Source: CAYUHK01 sp964475165
GTDB lineage: Bacteria > Verrucomicrobiota > Kiritimatiellia > JAAZAB01
Assembly (NCBI GenBank): GCA_964475165.1
Contig: CAYYVN010000006.1
Coordinates: 62,001-126,000, forward strand
Direction: 5' to 3'
DNA length: 64,000 nucleotides
The notes below the pieces were generated by a model, which was given only the letters and a program-made list of their open reading frames with translations, was not told the DNA's origin and did not search any database. The number at the start of each line of letters is the position of its first letter. Position 1 is the stretch's first letter. The translations under genes were made by a program, and so were the position numbers. Below, piece after piece: positions 9,043 through 20,000 of this stretch.

Positions 9043-9828
9043 TCAACGAAACTCCGTCCATTCCGGTTGACTGGCGAAAAGTTCGCGGTAATCGTCGCGC
9101 CGTTCCAGTCCGCTGGCGGCATCCTCATCCAGGATAACCAGGCAGCGTCCGTGCATTTGCAGCGCCGAAGCTGGCACCATGGCCGTGATAGGCCCTTCGA
9201 TGGAGCGGGCGATAACCGCGGCCTTGTTCTGGCCGGTGGCCAGCAACAGGCAGTATTTGCTGTCGAGAATGGTGCCGATCCCCATGGTCAGAGCCTGGCG
9301 CGGCATATGTTCAGGGTTGTCGAAGAGCGGGCTGTTCTGGGCGATGGTAGCCGGGGAGAGCGCTACGCGGCGGGTACGGGTCAGCAGGCCCGAGAGGGGC
9401 TCGTTGAAGCCGATATGCCCATTCTCGCCGATCCCCAGCAGCTGCAGATCAATGCCGCCGGCGCGGGCGATGAGCTTTTCGTAGCGTACACCGGCCATCG
9501 CCGCATCATCAGCCATGCCGTCGGGCAGGTGGGTGTGTGCCGGGCGGATATTGATGCGTTGGAAGAGCCTCGAATTCATATAATGCCGAAAGGAATTGGG
9601 GCTCTCCGGCGCCAGGCCGGCATATTCATCCAGATTGAAGGTTTTGGCATGGGCGAAGTCCAGGCCGGTTTGACGATGCAGCTCCACCAGTTCGGCATAG
9701 ACGGCCTCCATGGTGCGGCCGGTGGCCAGTCCCAGCTTGAGGCTCGGATTGGTGCGCAATTCCTTGGCGATGATTTGAGCTGTCAGCCGCGCGGCACTGG
9801 CGGCATCGGATTGGATGATTACTTTCAT
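9043..9828 (-). CDS. nagB: Glucosamine-6-phosphate deaminase
   Basis: Converts glucosamine 6-phosphate to fructose 6-phosphate and ammonia, the last step of amino-sugar catabolism. Motifs: LGLATGRTMEAVY (about 33-45, phosphate loop), FNLDEYAGL (69-77), PNSFRHYMN, LLGIGENGHIGFNEP (about 130-144, with the catalytic Asp/Glu/His region). 261 residues, close to E. coli NagB (266). A clear AGGAG site lies 8 bases before the ATG. Transcribed divergently from gcvT. No nagA or transporter is adjacent. Confidence 0.94.
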   Translation of the reverse strand: MKVIIQSDAASAARLTAQIIAKELRTNPSLKLGLATGRTMEAVYAELVELHRQTGLDFAHAKTFNLDEYAGLAPESPNSFRHYMNSRLFQRINIRPAHTHLPDGMADDAAMAGVRYEKLIARAGGIDLQLLGIGENGHIGFNEPLSGLLTRTRRVALSPATIAQNSPLFDNPEHMPRQALTMGIGTILDSKYCLLLATGQNKAAVIARSIEGPITAMVPASALQMHGRCLVILDEDAASGLERRDDYRELFASQPEWTEFR

Positions 9829-9855
9829 TGATTAGCTCCTATGTTTTATCTGTGG

Positions 9856-9868
9856 GCTGCCGGGCAGC
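9856..9868. promoter_or_regulatory. 13-base palindrome upstream of nagB
   Basis: GCTGCCGGGCAGC is a symmetrical 6+1+6 repeat, located 28-40 bases upstream of the nagB start, between the predicted nagB promoter and the gene. It could be a repressor operator (amino-sugar genes are often so controlled) or a short hairpin in the leader. No regulator gene is visible nearby. Confidence 0.3.
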
Positions 9869-9892
9869 TTGGGGTTCGCGTCATGTCCAAAT

Positions 9893-9922
9893 ATCCTAGG
9901 CGGAAGAAGCGTTCTGTCTCAA
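9893..9922 (-). promoter_or_regulatory. possible nagB promoter
   Basis: Read on the reverse strand: TTGAGA, 18-base spacer, TAGGAT. The predicted start near 9886 would give a leader of about 58 bases that includes the palindrome at 9856-9868. Moderate fit only. Confidence 0.35.
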
Positions 9923-9948
9923 GCTTTAATTTTTTAAGCTCTTTAGGA

Positions 9949-9977
9949 TTGGCTTATGGGGGCGCGTGGCGTATATT
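9949..9977 (+). promoter_or_regulatory. sigma70-like promoter of the gcv operon
   Basis: TTGGCT (9949-9954), 17-base spacer, TATATT (9972-9977). The predicted start near 9984 leaves about 33 bases of leader to the gcvT ATG at 10017, which argues against the longer frame beginning at 9966. I see no glycine riboswitch in the short leader. Confidence 0.45.
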
Positions 9978-10016
9978 CTGAGCGATCTGAGCAGGAATGG
10001 TTTGGCGAGAGCGATT

Positions 10017-11120
10017 ATGAGAACACCTCTTTATGCTGAGCATCTGGCGCTGGGCGCCCAAATGGTGCCCTTTGCCGGCTGGGAGATGCCGCTTTTATAT
10101 GAGGGCATCATCGCCGAGCATCAACAGACTCGCCAGCGCGCGACCCTCTTCGATATCTGCCATATGGGCGAGTTTGAGTTGAGCGGACCGGAAGCCGCCG
10201 CCGATCTGGAACGGCTTTTGACCCTGCGCGTGGCGCGGATCAAGCCCGGCGCCTGTGCCTATGGGTTCCTCCTGGCCGAGGATGGCGGTGTCTTGGATGA
10301 TCTGATCTGCTATCGGCTGGCGGCGGACCGTTTCTGGCTGGTGGTTAATGCCGGCACGGCGGCGGCGGATGCCGCCTGGATCAAGGCGCACCTTTCGGCC
10401 GGGACGCTTTTCACTGATCTTTCGCCGCAGCTGGCCAAGCTGGATATTCAGGGACCCCAAGCCCGGGAACTGCTCGAGGAAGCCTTGGGGGAGAGCCTGC
10501 CGGAGCTGCGTTATTTTCATTTTCAGGAGGTGACCTTAAGCGGGGTCGAGGGCCTCTTGAGTCGTACCGGCTACACGGGCGAGTGGGGCTATGAATGGTT
10601 CTTTCCCCGCGCCGCCGCTTGTCGCTGCTGGAAAAGGATCCTGGCGCCGGGCCACATCCGGCCGGCGGGGCTGGGAGCCCGCGACACGCTGCGGGTGGAA
10701 ATGGGCTATTTACTCTATGGCCATGAATTGAGCACGGCGCGCACGCCGGCCGGCGCCAGTCAGGGGCGTTTCCTGGATTTGGATAAACCTTTCATCGGCC
10801 GCGAGGCTGTGCGCCGCGATTTGGAGCGGGAGGATTTAGAGGTTCTCGTCGGGTTACAGATAGCCGGCCGCATGGCGGCGCGGCCGGGCGCCCAGGTCTG
10901 GAACGGGGAACGCGCCGTGGGCCGGGTCACCAGCGGGCTTTTCGCGCCCAGCCTCAATCGGGCCGTGGCCCTGGCCTATCTGGAAACCTCCGCCGCCGTT
11001 CTCGGGCAGGCAGTGGAAGTGGAGGCGCGCGGTCGGCGGCTGGCGGCCAAGGTTGCACCCCTGCCATTTTATACTGCGGGCACGGCTCGCGGCCGGTCGG
11101 CCGGCGGAGAGAGGCCATGA
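10017..11120 (+). CDS. gcvT: Glycine cleavage system T protein (aminomethyltransferase)
   Basis: Transfers the aminomethyl one-carbon unit from H-protein to tetrahydrofolate, releasing ammonia. The start MRTPLYAEHLALGAQMVPFAGWEMP is typical of the family. Other blocks: DICHMGEFELSGP, LDDLICYRL, DIQGPQA, SRTGYTGEWGYEWF, GLGARDTLRVEMGYLLYGHEL (the Asp-bearing folate site) and the C-terminal barrel with GRVTSG.FAPSLN. 367 residues, normal length. The TGA overlaps the ATG of gcvPA by 4 bases. The usual gcvH between them is absent. Confidence 0.95.
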   Translation: MRTPLYAEHLALGAQMVPFAGWEMPLLYEGIIAEHQQTRQRATLFDICHMGEFELSGPEAAADLERLLTLRVARIKPGACAYGFLLAEDGGVLDDLICYRLAADRFWLVVNAGTAAADAAWIKAHLSAGTLFTDLSPQLAKLDIQGPQARELLEEALGESLPELRYFHFQEVTLSGVEGLLSRTGYTGEWGYEWFFPRAAACRCWKRILAPGHIRPAGLGARDTLRVEMGYLLYGHELSTARTPAGASQGRFLDLDKPFIGREAVRRDLEREDLEVLVGLQIAGRMAARPGAQVWNGERAVGRVTSGLFAPSLNRAVALAYLETSAAVLGQAVEVEARGRRLAAKVAPLPFYTAGTARGRSAGGERP

Positions 11121-12469
11121 CGATCAGCGCGCATAGCCCCAGCGATGTTCAAGCCATGCTCTCCGAGCTGGGAGCGCCCGATTGCGACGCGCTTTTTGCC
11201 GCCATTCCCGCCGCCCTGCAGACCAATCTTTTTCGGCTACCCCCCGGCCTGTGTGAACAGGAGATGCGGCGGCGCCTGGAAGATCTGGCGGCGCGCAATG
11301 AGACGCGCCTGATCAACTTCTGCGGCGGTGGTTTTTACGATCATTTTATTCCAGCGGCGGTGGATGCTCTGGCTGGTCGGGCCGAATTCGTCACCGCCTA
11401 TACGCCCTATCAGCCGGAGGTTGCCCAGGGCACCCTGCAGGCTATTTTTGAATATCAAACGGCCATAGTGCGTTTGACCGAGATGGAGGTGGCCAATGCC
11501 TCGCTCTATGACGGCGGCAGCGCCCTCTTCGAGGCCAGTATGATGGCCCTGCGCATCACGCGCCGCCGCCGCGTGCTGATCGATCAGGGAGTGCATCCCA
11601 TCTATCGCGCTATGCTCCGGAGCTATGCGGCCAACCTGGATTTCGAGTTCATCGAGGTGCCCCTCAAGGATGGCCTGGCCGACCGCGCCGCTCTTCAGGC
11701 TCTGCTCAATGATCAGGTGGCGGCGCTGGTGCTGCAGAATCCCAATTTTTATGGCTGCCTGGATGAGCTGGACGATCTGCTTGCCTCGGCCCGGGCCTCC
11801 GGCGCGCTGGGTATCGTTTCCGTCTATCCCTTGGCCTTGGGCCTCATCAAGACTCCGGGAGCCATGGGCGCGGATATCGTCACCGGCGAGGGGCAGAGCC
11901 TGGGTCTGCCCCTGAACTTTGGCGGCCCCTATCTGGGCTTCATGGCCACGCGCCGCCGGCATGTCCATAAAATGCCCGGTCGACTGGTGGGCGCCACACA
12001 GGATGCCCAGGGCCGGCGCGGATTTGTGCTGACTCTGCAAGCTCGCGAACAGCATATTCGGCGGGAGAAGGCCACCTCCAATATCTGCACCAATCAGGCC
12101 CTCTGCGCCTTGCGCGCCCTGGTCTATCTCTCGCTGCTGGGCAAGCAGGGGCTGGTGGAGGCGGCGGAACTCTGCGCGGCCAAAGCCGCCTATGGCCGGG
12201 AGCGTTTGACGGCTCTGCCCGGCGTGAGCCTGGCCTTCGAGCAGCCCTTCTTCAATGAATTCACCTTGCGTCTGCCGGTCAGTGCCGCCGCTGTGACGCG
12301 AGCCTTATTCGCGCGTGGCTTTGCCGCCGGCCTGCCCCTGGGGCGCTATGAGCGCGCTTTGGATAATTATCTTTTAGTGGCTTTCACCGAGAAACGCAGT
12401 GCGGCCGAGATCGACGCCCTGGCCGCCGCTCTGGCCGAGACGCTCGCCGAGTTGGGGCCGGCTGGGTAG
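11117..12469 (+). CDS. gcvPA: Glycine dehydrogenase (decarboxylating) subunit 1
   Basis: The N-terminal half of the split P-protein, a PLP-fold subunit that pairs with GcvPB to decarboxylate glycine and load the aminomethyl group on H-protein lipoate. Recognised by FCGGGFYDHFIPAAVDAL, the TAYTPYQPEVAQGTLQAIFEYQT block (about 92-114), SLYDGGSALFEA and GEGQSLGLPLNFGGPYLGF (about 257-275). 450 residues, normal length for the split form. Translationally coupled to gcvT. Confidence 0.95.
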   Translation: MTISAHSPSDVQAMLSELGAPDCDALFAAIPAALQTNLFRLPPGLCEQEMRRRLEDLAARNETRLINFCGGGFYDHFIPAAVDALAGRAEFVTAYTPYQPEVAQGTLQAIFEYQTAIVRLTEMEVANASLYDGGSALFEASMMALRITRRRRVLIDQGVHPIYRAMLRSYAANLDFEFIEVPLKDGLADRAALQALLNDQVAALVLQNPNFYGCLDELDDLLASARASGALGIVSVYPLALGLIKTPGAMGADIVTGEGQSLGLPLNFGGPYLGFMATRRRHVHKMPGRLVGATQDAQGRRGFVLTLQAREQHIRREKATSNICTNQALCALRALVYLSLLGKQGLVEAAELCAAKAAYGRERLTALPGVSLAFEQPFFNEFTLRLPVSAAAVTRALFARGFAAGLPLGRYERALDNYLLVAFTEKRSAAEIDALAAALAETLAELGPAG

Positions 12470-12539
12470 CCCGCTTCCAATTGCTGGCCGGGGTGCCGCC
12501 AGCCGAGATTCAGCCGGAGCTGTTGGAGGGGAAAAGGGA

Positions 12540-14003
12540 ATGCAATCGATTTATGAAAAGAGCCAGGCCGGCCGGCGGGCCGTGCGCCTGCCGCCCTGTG
12601 ATGTGCCGGTGCCGGCGCTGATTCCGGCGGCGCTGCGGCGCGCGCAGGCGGCGGCGCTGCCGGAACTGCCGGAAATAGAGGTCGTGCGCCACTTCACCAA
12701 TCTCGCGCAGCGCAACTTCTCCGTGGATACCCACTGCTATCCGCTGGGGTCCTGCACGATGAAATATAATCCCAAGGCCTGCGCGGCGGCTGCGGCTGGC
12801 AAGGGCTTTCAGGGCTTGCATCCGCTGTGGCCGCAGGTCGGCGGCTGCGGCCTGACCCAAGGCGCGCTGGAGCTGCTCCATGCCACCGAGCGGCTGCTCA
12901 GCGAACTGACCGGTATGGCAGAGTTCACGCTGCAGCCCCTGGCCGGCGCGCAAGGGGAATTCACCGGGGCCATGTTGATTGCCGCCTATCAGCGCGCGCG
13001 CGGTAATGCTAAAAAACAAATTTTGATCCCTGATTCGGCGCATGGCACCAATCCGGCCAGCGCCGCCCTGGCCGGCTTCGAGGTGTTGGCTGTGCCTTCC
13101 ACTCCCGCTGGCACGGTGGATGTGGCTAAGTTGCGCTCCATCGTCAATGCCGCTACCGCCGGTATGATGCTGACCAACCCCAATACCCTGGGGCTCTTCG
13201 AACCGGAAGTGCGGGCCATTGCCGAGATCATCCATGCGGCCGATGGTCTGCTCTATTATGATGGCGCTAATTTCAATGCCATTCTCGGCCGCGTCAAGCC
13301 GGCGGAGATGGGTTTTGATATCTGTCACTTGAACCTGCATAAGACTTTTTCGGCTCCCCATGGCGGTGGCGGTCCGGGTTCCGGGCCGGTGGGCGTGGTG
13401 GAACGCCTGCGCCCTTATCTGCCTGTGCCGCGCGTGGTCGAGTCCGCCTCCGGCTGGGCCCTGGATTACGACCAGCCGCACACGATTGGTCAGGTGGCAC
13501 CTTTCTACGGTAATTTTGGCGTGTTGGTCTGGACCTATGCCTATGGTCTCTTGCTGGGTAGCGATGGCTTGCGCACGATCAGCGATCATGCCGTCTTAAA
13601 CGCCAACTATATCCAGGAGAAACTGCGCGCCCACTATCAGCCGGTGACCGAAGGCCGCTGTATGCACGAATGTGTATTGAGCGCCCAGCCCTTGCTGGCC
13701 CATGGCATCCGCGCCCTGGATATCGCCAAGGGGCTCATCGAGCGTGGCTTTCACCCGCCGACGGTCTATTTCCCGCTGATCGTGCCCGAGGCGCTGATGG
13801 TCGAGCCGACCGAAACCGAGACGCGCGAGACCCTCGATCGTTTCATCGCCGCCATGGCTGATCTGGCGCGCCTGGCGCAGGAACGCCCGCAGGAATTGCA
13901 GGCGGCGCCGCGCACCACGCCCGTGGGAAGGCTGGATGAAGTTGCCGCGGCGCGCAATATGCGTTTGGTTTTGGAGGAGGAAGGGCTGAAGGCCGCGCGC
14001 TAA
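12540..14003 (+). CDS. gcvPB: Glycine dehydrogenase (decarboxylating) subunit 2
   Basis: The PLP-binding half of the split P-protein. It carries THCYPLGSCTMKYNPK (about 62-77), DSAHGTNPASAALAGF (about 165-180), DGANFNAILG and the lysine motif LNLHKTFSAPHGGGGPGSGP (about 263-282) whose Lys forms the Schiff base. 487 residues, typical. ATG 12540 follows GGAGGGGAAAAGGGA; the frame extending to 12399 overlaps gcvPA and is not used. About 70 bases separate it from gcvPA, too little for a gcvH gene. Confidence 0.95.
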   Translation: MQSIYEKSQAGRRAVRLPPCDVPVPALIPAALRRAQAAALPELPEIEVVRHFTNLAQRNFSVDTHCYPLGSCTMKYNPKACAAAAAGKGFQGLHPLWPQVGGCGLTQGALELLHATERLLSELTGMAEFTLQPLAGAQGEFTGAMLIAAYQRARGNAKKQILIPDSAHGTNPASAALAGFEVLAVPSTPAGTVDVAKLRSIVNAATAGMMLTNPNTLGLFEPEVRAIAEIIHAADGLLYYDGANFNAILGRVKPAEMGFDICHLNLHKTFSAPHGGGGPGSGPVGVVERLRPYLPVPRVVESASGWALDYDQPHTIGQVAPFYGNFGVLVWTYAYGLLLGSDGLRTISDHAVLNANYIQEKLRAHYQPVTEGRCMHECVLSAQPLLAHGIRALDIAKGLIERGFHPPTVYFPLIVPEALMVEPTETETRETLDRFIAAMADLARLAQERPQELQAAPRTTPVGRLDEVAAARNMRLVLEEEGLKAAR

Positions 14004-14024
14004 ATAAATATTTGGCGAAAACTA

Positions 14025-14053
14025 TCGACAAATCCGCCAGGTCATGCTAGCTT
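14025..14053 (+). promoter_or_regulatory. sigma70-like promoter of the giant secreted protein
   Basis: TCGACA (14025-14030), 17-base spacer, TAGCTT (14048-14053) with TG upstream of the -10. The predicted start is near 14060 and the ATG is at 14088, with AGGA 7 bases before it. Confidence 0.45.
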
Positions 14054-14087
14054 GTAAGGGTTGAAAATTTCTGATCAGGATATCGAT

Positions 14088-17000
14088 ATGGGAAGCTCCA
14101 ACTGGTTGAGAAAGGGCCGGTCGCTCTGGCTGATGGCGCTCTTGCTGGCCGGCGCGGCCAGCGCCGCCGAGCTTAACCCGCCGGCCTGGAACAGCCTCGA
14201 TCATCCGCGGGTACCTTTCGTGGAAAACCGCGGCCAGGTTCCCGATGCGGCCGTGCGTTTCTATGCGCGCACTTTTGGCGGTACGGTCTATGTCCTGGAT
14301 ACGGGCGCGGTGCTCTATACGCTGCCCAAGCGCGCGGCCGCACCTGCCGTGGACGGCTATCAGCCGGGGCAGATGCCCCACCTTAAAATCTCCGGCCTGG
14401 CCGTGCTGCGCGAATCCTTCGCCGCGAACCAGATCTGCGCGCCGGTGGGTCTCAAGGCGGCCGGGACGGTTGTCAACAGCATCCGCGGGCAGGATCCGGC
14501 TGTCTGGCAGAATAATCTGGCAACCTATGCGGCTATCAGCCTGGGCCAGATTCAGGAGGGGATTGAGCTTGAATTACGCGCGCATGGCCATAGCGTGGAA
14601 AAAATCTTTACCGTGGCGCCCGGAGCCGATCCGGCGCGTATCCGAGTGACCTTGGAGGGCGCCGCCGGGCTGAAGGTGAAGGCCTGTGGCGAGCTGGAGG
14701 TGCTCACGGAGTTGGGGCCGGTATGTTTCAGTGCGCCGGTGGCCTGGCAGCTGGATGCCGCGGGCAATGAAATCTCCGTGCCGATCACCTACCTGGCGGC
14801 GGCTGACTCTTTCGGCTTCGCCCTGGGCGCTTATGATGCCACGCGGCCCTTATGGATAGACCCTCTGCTGGCTTCCACTTTCATTGGCGGCAGCGGCGCC
14901 GATTATATCTATGCCGTGGCCGTGGAACATAGCACCAGCAATGTGATTGTGGCTGGCGCCACCGATTCCTTGAATTTACCGGGGGCCGCGCCGCCGGCGG
15001 GCGACCTGGATGTTTTCATCGCCAAGTTTGATCATGCTATGACCAATCTGTTGGCGGCAACCTACTTCGGCGGCAGCGGAGAAGATGTGGCCCGCGCCCT
15101 GGCCGTCAGCAACTCCATCTATGTGGCCGGCTATACGGAATCGGCTGATTTGCCTGGGGCCACCGGCAGTCTGAGTGGCGAGCGCGACGCTTTCGTGGCG
15201 CGCTTCAATACAAATCTCATGCTGCTGACGGCCAGCTATCTGGGCGGCACGGAACTCGATGAGGCTAATGCCCTGGCTTTGGACTCGCTGGGCAAGGTGT
15301 ATGTGGGCGGCTATACGGAATCGGAAGATTTTCCGACGGTCGCCGGCGTTTATGCGAATTACAACGGAGCGGGCGATGGTTTCGTGGCGCTCTACGATAG
15401 CAGCCTGGCCGATCTACAGGCCACCAGCTATCTGGGCGGCACCGAAGAGGATGCTATTCTGGCCTTGGCCGTCAGCAATTATATCTATGTGGCTGGCTAT
15501 ACTTATTCCGCCGATTTCCCGGCTACCAATGGCGCGCAAACTAACGCCGTGGGAGATTGCGACGGCTTCGTGGCCAGGTTCACAGCTGGCCTTGCGGCTA
15601 TGGATAGATCAACTTTCATCGGAGGCGATGCCGAGGATCGCCTGACGGCTCTCTGCCTGGATAAAAAGGGGGTTGTCTATCTGGCCGGGCTCACCTATTC
15701 ACTCTCTGACAGCTTTCTGCCCGCCTTGCCGACAGGAAACAATGCCGCTTCCATGTTTGGTAATTACAATAAGGCTGGCGATGCTTTCGTGATGGCCCTG
15801 AACAACACTCTGGGCAGTCTCAATCCGCGGGCTGCTACTTATCTGGGTGGTTCGGGGTTGGATGTGCCCTATGGCATAGCTGTCAGCACCAATTCTGTGC
15901 CGAATGGCCGCACCAATGTGGTGGTGGTTGGTTATACGGCCTCGAGCAATTTCCCGCTGACGACGCAAGCTTATCAGCAGAGTGCCCGCGGGGGCGGGGA
16001 TGCTTTCGTGGCGGTTCTGCGGGCGCCATTCAGGACCAATGAAGCGGAGTTCCTCCTCAGCCGGGCGACCTATCTGGGCGGGGCTGGCCAGGATGTGGCC
16101 CGGGCCGTGGCCATTACGCCCAGCGCTGATACCAATGGCTTTGGCACGCTGGTCATTGCCGGCTATACGGCCTCGACCGATTTTCCTGTCTATGACGCCA
16201 ACTACAATACGCGCTTTAACCAGGGCGCCTGCGATGGGTTCCTCACCCGCCTGGATGGTATCTTCCAGTATGGCACCATCAAGTGGCAGGCCACCAATGC
16301 CACTCTGGCCCTGCGCGCCTCGCCGGCCATGAGCCAGGATGGCACCATCTATATCGCCTCGCGCGACGGCAAGGTCTATGGCTTTCGCCCATCCGATGGC
16401 GCCAATCTGTATAGCTTTACGGCGGGCGCGCAGCTGAATTCCTCACCGGCCATCGGCACCAATGGCTTGTTATATGTGGGGGATGATGATGGCAAGCTGC
16501 ATGCGCTCGATCTGCAGTTGCAGCAAGTAGCTTATTACCAGGGCAAGAGCATAGTGGATTCGCCCGCCATTGATATGGAAGGCAACGTCTATTGCGGAGA
16601 CTATGCACTCCCCTTGATATTCAATAAGCATAGTCCCGATCTCTCCAGTCAGGTGCCATTAGTGACGGATTTCCAGACGGAATCCGCGCCGGCCCTGGGC
16701 ACGAATCAGGATATCTACATACCCTGCTCGGGCGGTAAATATAAAGCCTTTTTGAGGCTGAATAAGGATAGTGGCGCTCCTGGCTGGGAAATAACCAATA
16801 CTGCTACGGCTTATATCTCAGCTCCGGCTTTGTCGGATGATGGACGGGTTTATTTCGGACTGGCCGATAAATTGCTGGGCATTGATATCGCCAATGGTTC
16901 CACCGCTGTTTCCTGGACCGTGAGTGCGGCCATCACTTCCGCGCCGGTGATCGGCAAGGATGGCCGGGTTTATGTGGGAGCCGTCACCAAAGACTTCTAT

Positions 17001-20000
17001 GCTTTTGATCCAGCCTCCACCAACTCCGCGCCCGCGCGCCAGTGGGATTTGGGCGGAAGTATGCAGGCGGCGGCGGCGTTGGGTGCCGAGGATACTGTGT
17101 ATGTTGTCTCTGGCAGCAAGCTGCATTCTTTGAACGCGGCCAATGGCAGCATCAACTGGTCTTGTTTCTTGCCTGTTGATGCCTATTATTCTTCACCCTT
17201 GATTGGCATGGATGGCACGATTTATGTGGGGGCCGAAAATGGTCAGCTTCTTGCCATTCGCGGGCCGGTGCCGCCGGAGCTGGAGGCGCCCTGGCCCAGA
17301 TACCATCATGACATGATGAACACCGGTCAGCAGGGCTTCGATCAGCGTCCGCCGGCGCCTGAGCCTGTTTGGGCCAGTCGAGCTCTGGATAGCAACAGCG
17401 TGGCCCTGAGCTGGGGGGCGGTACCCTATGTCACGGCCTATGAAATTTATCGCAGCGCCAGTGACGCAGAGGAATCGGCTCAGAAAATCGCCTCCACCGC
17501 GAGCACCAACTATCTGGATAATATAGATGTTAACCCGGGCGATATTTATTACTACTGGATCAGAGCCAAGACGCCGCTGGGCTTGAGCGCCTTGAGCGCC
17601 TCCACCTATGGCGGCACGGTGCCTCTGCGGCCCGAGCCGGTCTCGGCCAGCAAGGGCGAGGCTGGCTATACCCAATCCATCCTGATCACTTGGGGCGCTT
17701 CCGCTGGCGCCACCGGGTATCAGCTCTGGCGCAGCGCCCAGGATAACACCAACCTGGCCACCTTGCTCCATACCTCGCCGGCCTTGGAGTATGAGGATGC
17801 CGCGATCGATCTGGGGTTCAGATATTATTATTGGGTCAAGGCCACCAACGCGGCGGGCGAGAGCTCCTTCAGCACTGTTACTTACGGAGGTACGCCGCCG
17901 GCGCCGCCCCAGCTTGAGGCTGGCAAGGGGATTTCTTCCAATTATGTTGATATCAGCTGGACGGCCACTCAAGAAGCGGAGGTTTACGCGCTGAGCTATC
18001 ACACCAATGATCAGGCGGCACTGGCCACCCTGATCACCAATACGGCGCAATTGAGCTACCGCCAAGAGGGGTTGATGCCTTGCCGCCCTTACTATTATTG
18101 GGTCAGGGCCACCAACGAGTTTGGTTATAGCGCCTATAGCACGACTGATAGCGGCTGGCGCGCGCTCTTGCCGCCGGAGGCTGTTGACGCCAGCGACGCC
18201 ACCTATCCCTCCAAGATCCATGTCTCCTGGATAGTCGGCAACACCAATCGCCAGGAAACCACTGCCCATCAAGTCTATCGCAGCCTGACCGATGATCCCC
18301 TCACAGCTGAGTTGCGCATCGAAACAGCTTACACTGAAGCCGCTATGACCAACTATACCGACCTGGAGATTGTGCGCGGCCAGGTCTACTACTACTGGGT
18401 GCGTGCCAAAAATGCCTATGGCGTGAGTGCTTTCAGCCCCGGAGATGCCGGTGGCACTTCACCGTCGCCGCCGACAGATCTCACGGCCAGCAAGGGTCTT
18501 TATGGCGATAAGGTGGCCTTGACCTGGAATTTCACGGCGACGGCTGATAGTTTTGAAGTTTATCGGGGCGCGAACGGTTACACCCAAGATGCCGAACTGA
18601 TTGCCAGCGTGGGGCCCTCGCAGACCAGTTATAATGATCTCACCACCGATCCCGGTATGGTTTATTACTACTGGGTGCGCGCCGTGGCCGAGGCCTATGG
18701 CGCGAGTTCTTTCAGCGTTTCCGATACGGGGTGGCGTCCGCTCTCGCCGCCGGCGGCTTTGGCGGCCAGCGATGGCACTTCGCTGGAGAGCGTGGCGGTG
18801 ACTTGGAGCGAGACCGAGGGCGCCACCGCTTATGAGGTCTGGCGCAGCACAGTGCCGGATGCCAGCCAGGCCACCAAGCTGACCGGCAGTGAGACCAATG
18901 TTTATTATCATGATACGACCGCTGTCGCTGGGACGATCTATTATTACTGGGCCAAATCCAAGACGCCCTTCCTCACCAGCGCTTTCAGCCCTTATGATAA
19001 TGGTCATCGCGCTGTGGCCCAGGTGGATATCGGCGTGGCCGATTTTATTTTCCTGCCAACCGCGCTGGCCAGCGGCAGCCATCCGGCCTGTGTCTCCTAT
19101 CGTTTAGCAAACTATGGCACGCGCCCCATGGAACCGCCGCATTGCCAGGTGACGGCCGATATCTATCTTTCGCCCAATGCGGTTTTTGGCGACGAAGATG
19201 ATATCTGGTTGGGGGCGGCCGCCAGCAGTCTGCCGCTGCCGGTCGGGGCCAGCGTGAGTGCTGTTTTAACGCCAGCGGCGCGGCAGGCGTTGAAAGTGCC
19301 GGCACTGCCGGCGGGCGATTATTATGTCTTTGTGCAGGTGCAGCATAGCTATCCCTCGGTGTGGAGCGATCCGGTGCCGGCCAACAATATTGCCATGCGG
19401 GTGGGGCAGAAGATCAGCCTTGGCGCCCAGGCCGCGCCCCTGACCACGATCAATGATTATAGCGGGGATGGCCGCTCAGATTTGGCTGTTTATCATGCGC
19501 CTGACGGGCGCTGGTATGTGCGCAGCGTGGATCATCAGCAGATCCTCTTTGGGGATCCCTGGGGCGGCCCCGGGTTCCGGCCGGTGGTCGGCAATTATGA
19601 TGGCCGGCCAGCGGGCGATCAAGCCATGTATCACGAGGAGAGTGGTACTTGGTTCATCAAGACCATTGCTAACCGGGCCATCACCTGGCAACACTGGTGG
19701 GGCGCGCCCGGTTATCAGCCGGTGCCGGGCGATTACGATGGCGATGGCCTCTCCGACTTGGCCGTCTATGGCGAACAGGAAGGCTGTTGGTATGTGGAAT
19801 CGTTAGCCAGCGGCAAGCGCATCGCCTGGGCTGAATGGTGGGGCGCGCCTGGTTATCAGCCGGTGCCGGGCGATTACGACGGCGACGGCAAAGCGGATTT
19901 TGCCGTTTATCATGCGGCGGATGGCCTGTGGTATATCCGCACCCTGGGCGGCCAACAGCTGGCCTGGGCCAAATGGTGGGGCGGCCCTGGCTATCAGCCT

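Noticed and set aside
12510..13589. Open frame of 359 codons antisense to gcvPB
   Set aside because: Composition is typical of a shadow of a GC-rich gene; no recognisable family, no ribosome site.
17193..18272. Open frame of 359 codons antisense to the Fn3 region of the giant protein
   Set aside because: It mirrors the repetitive Fn3 coding sequence and carries no independent coding evidence.
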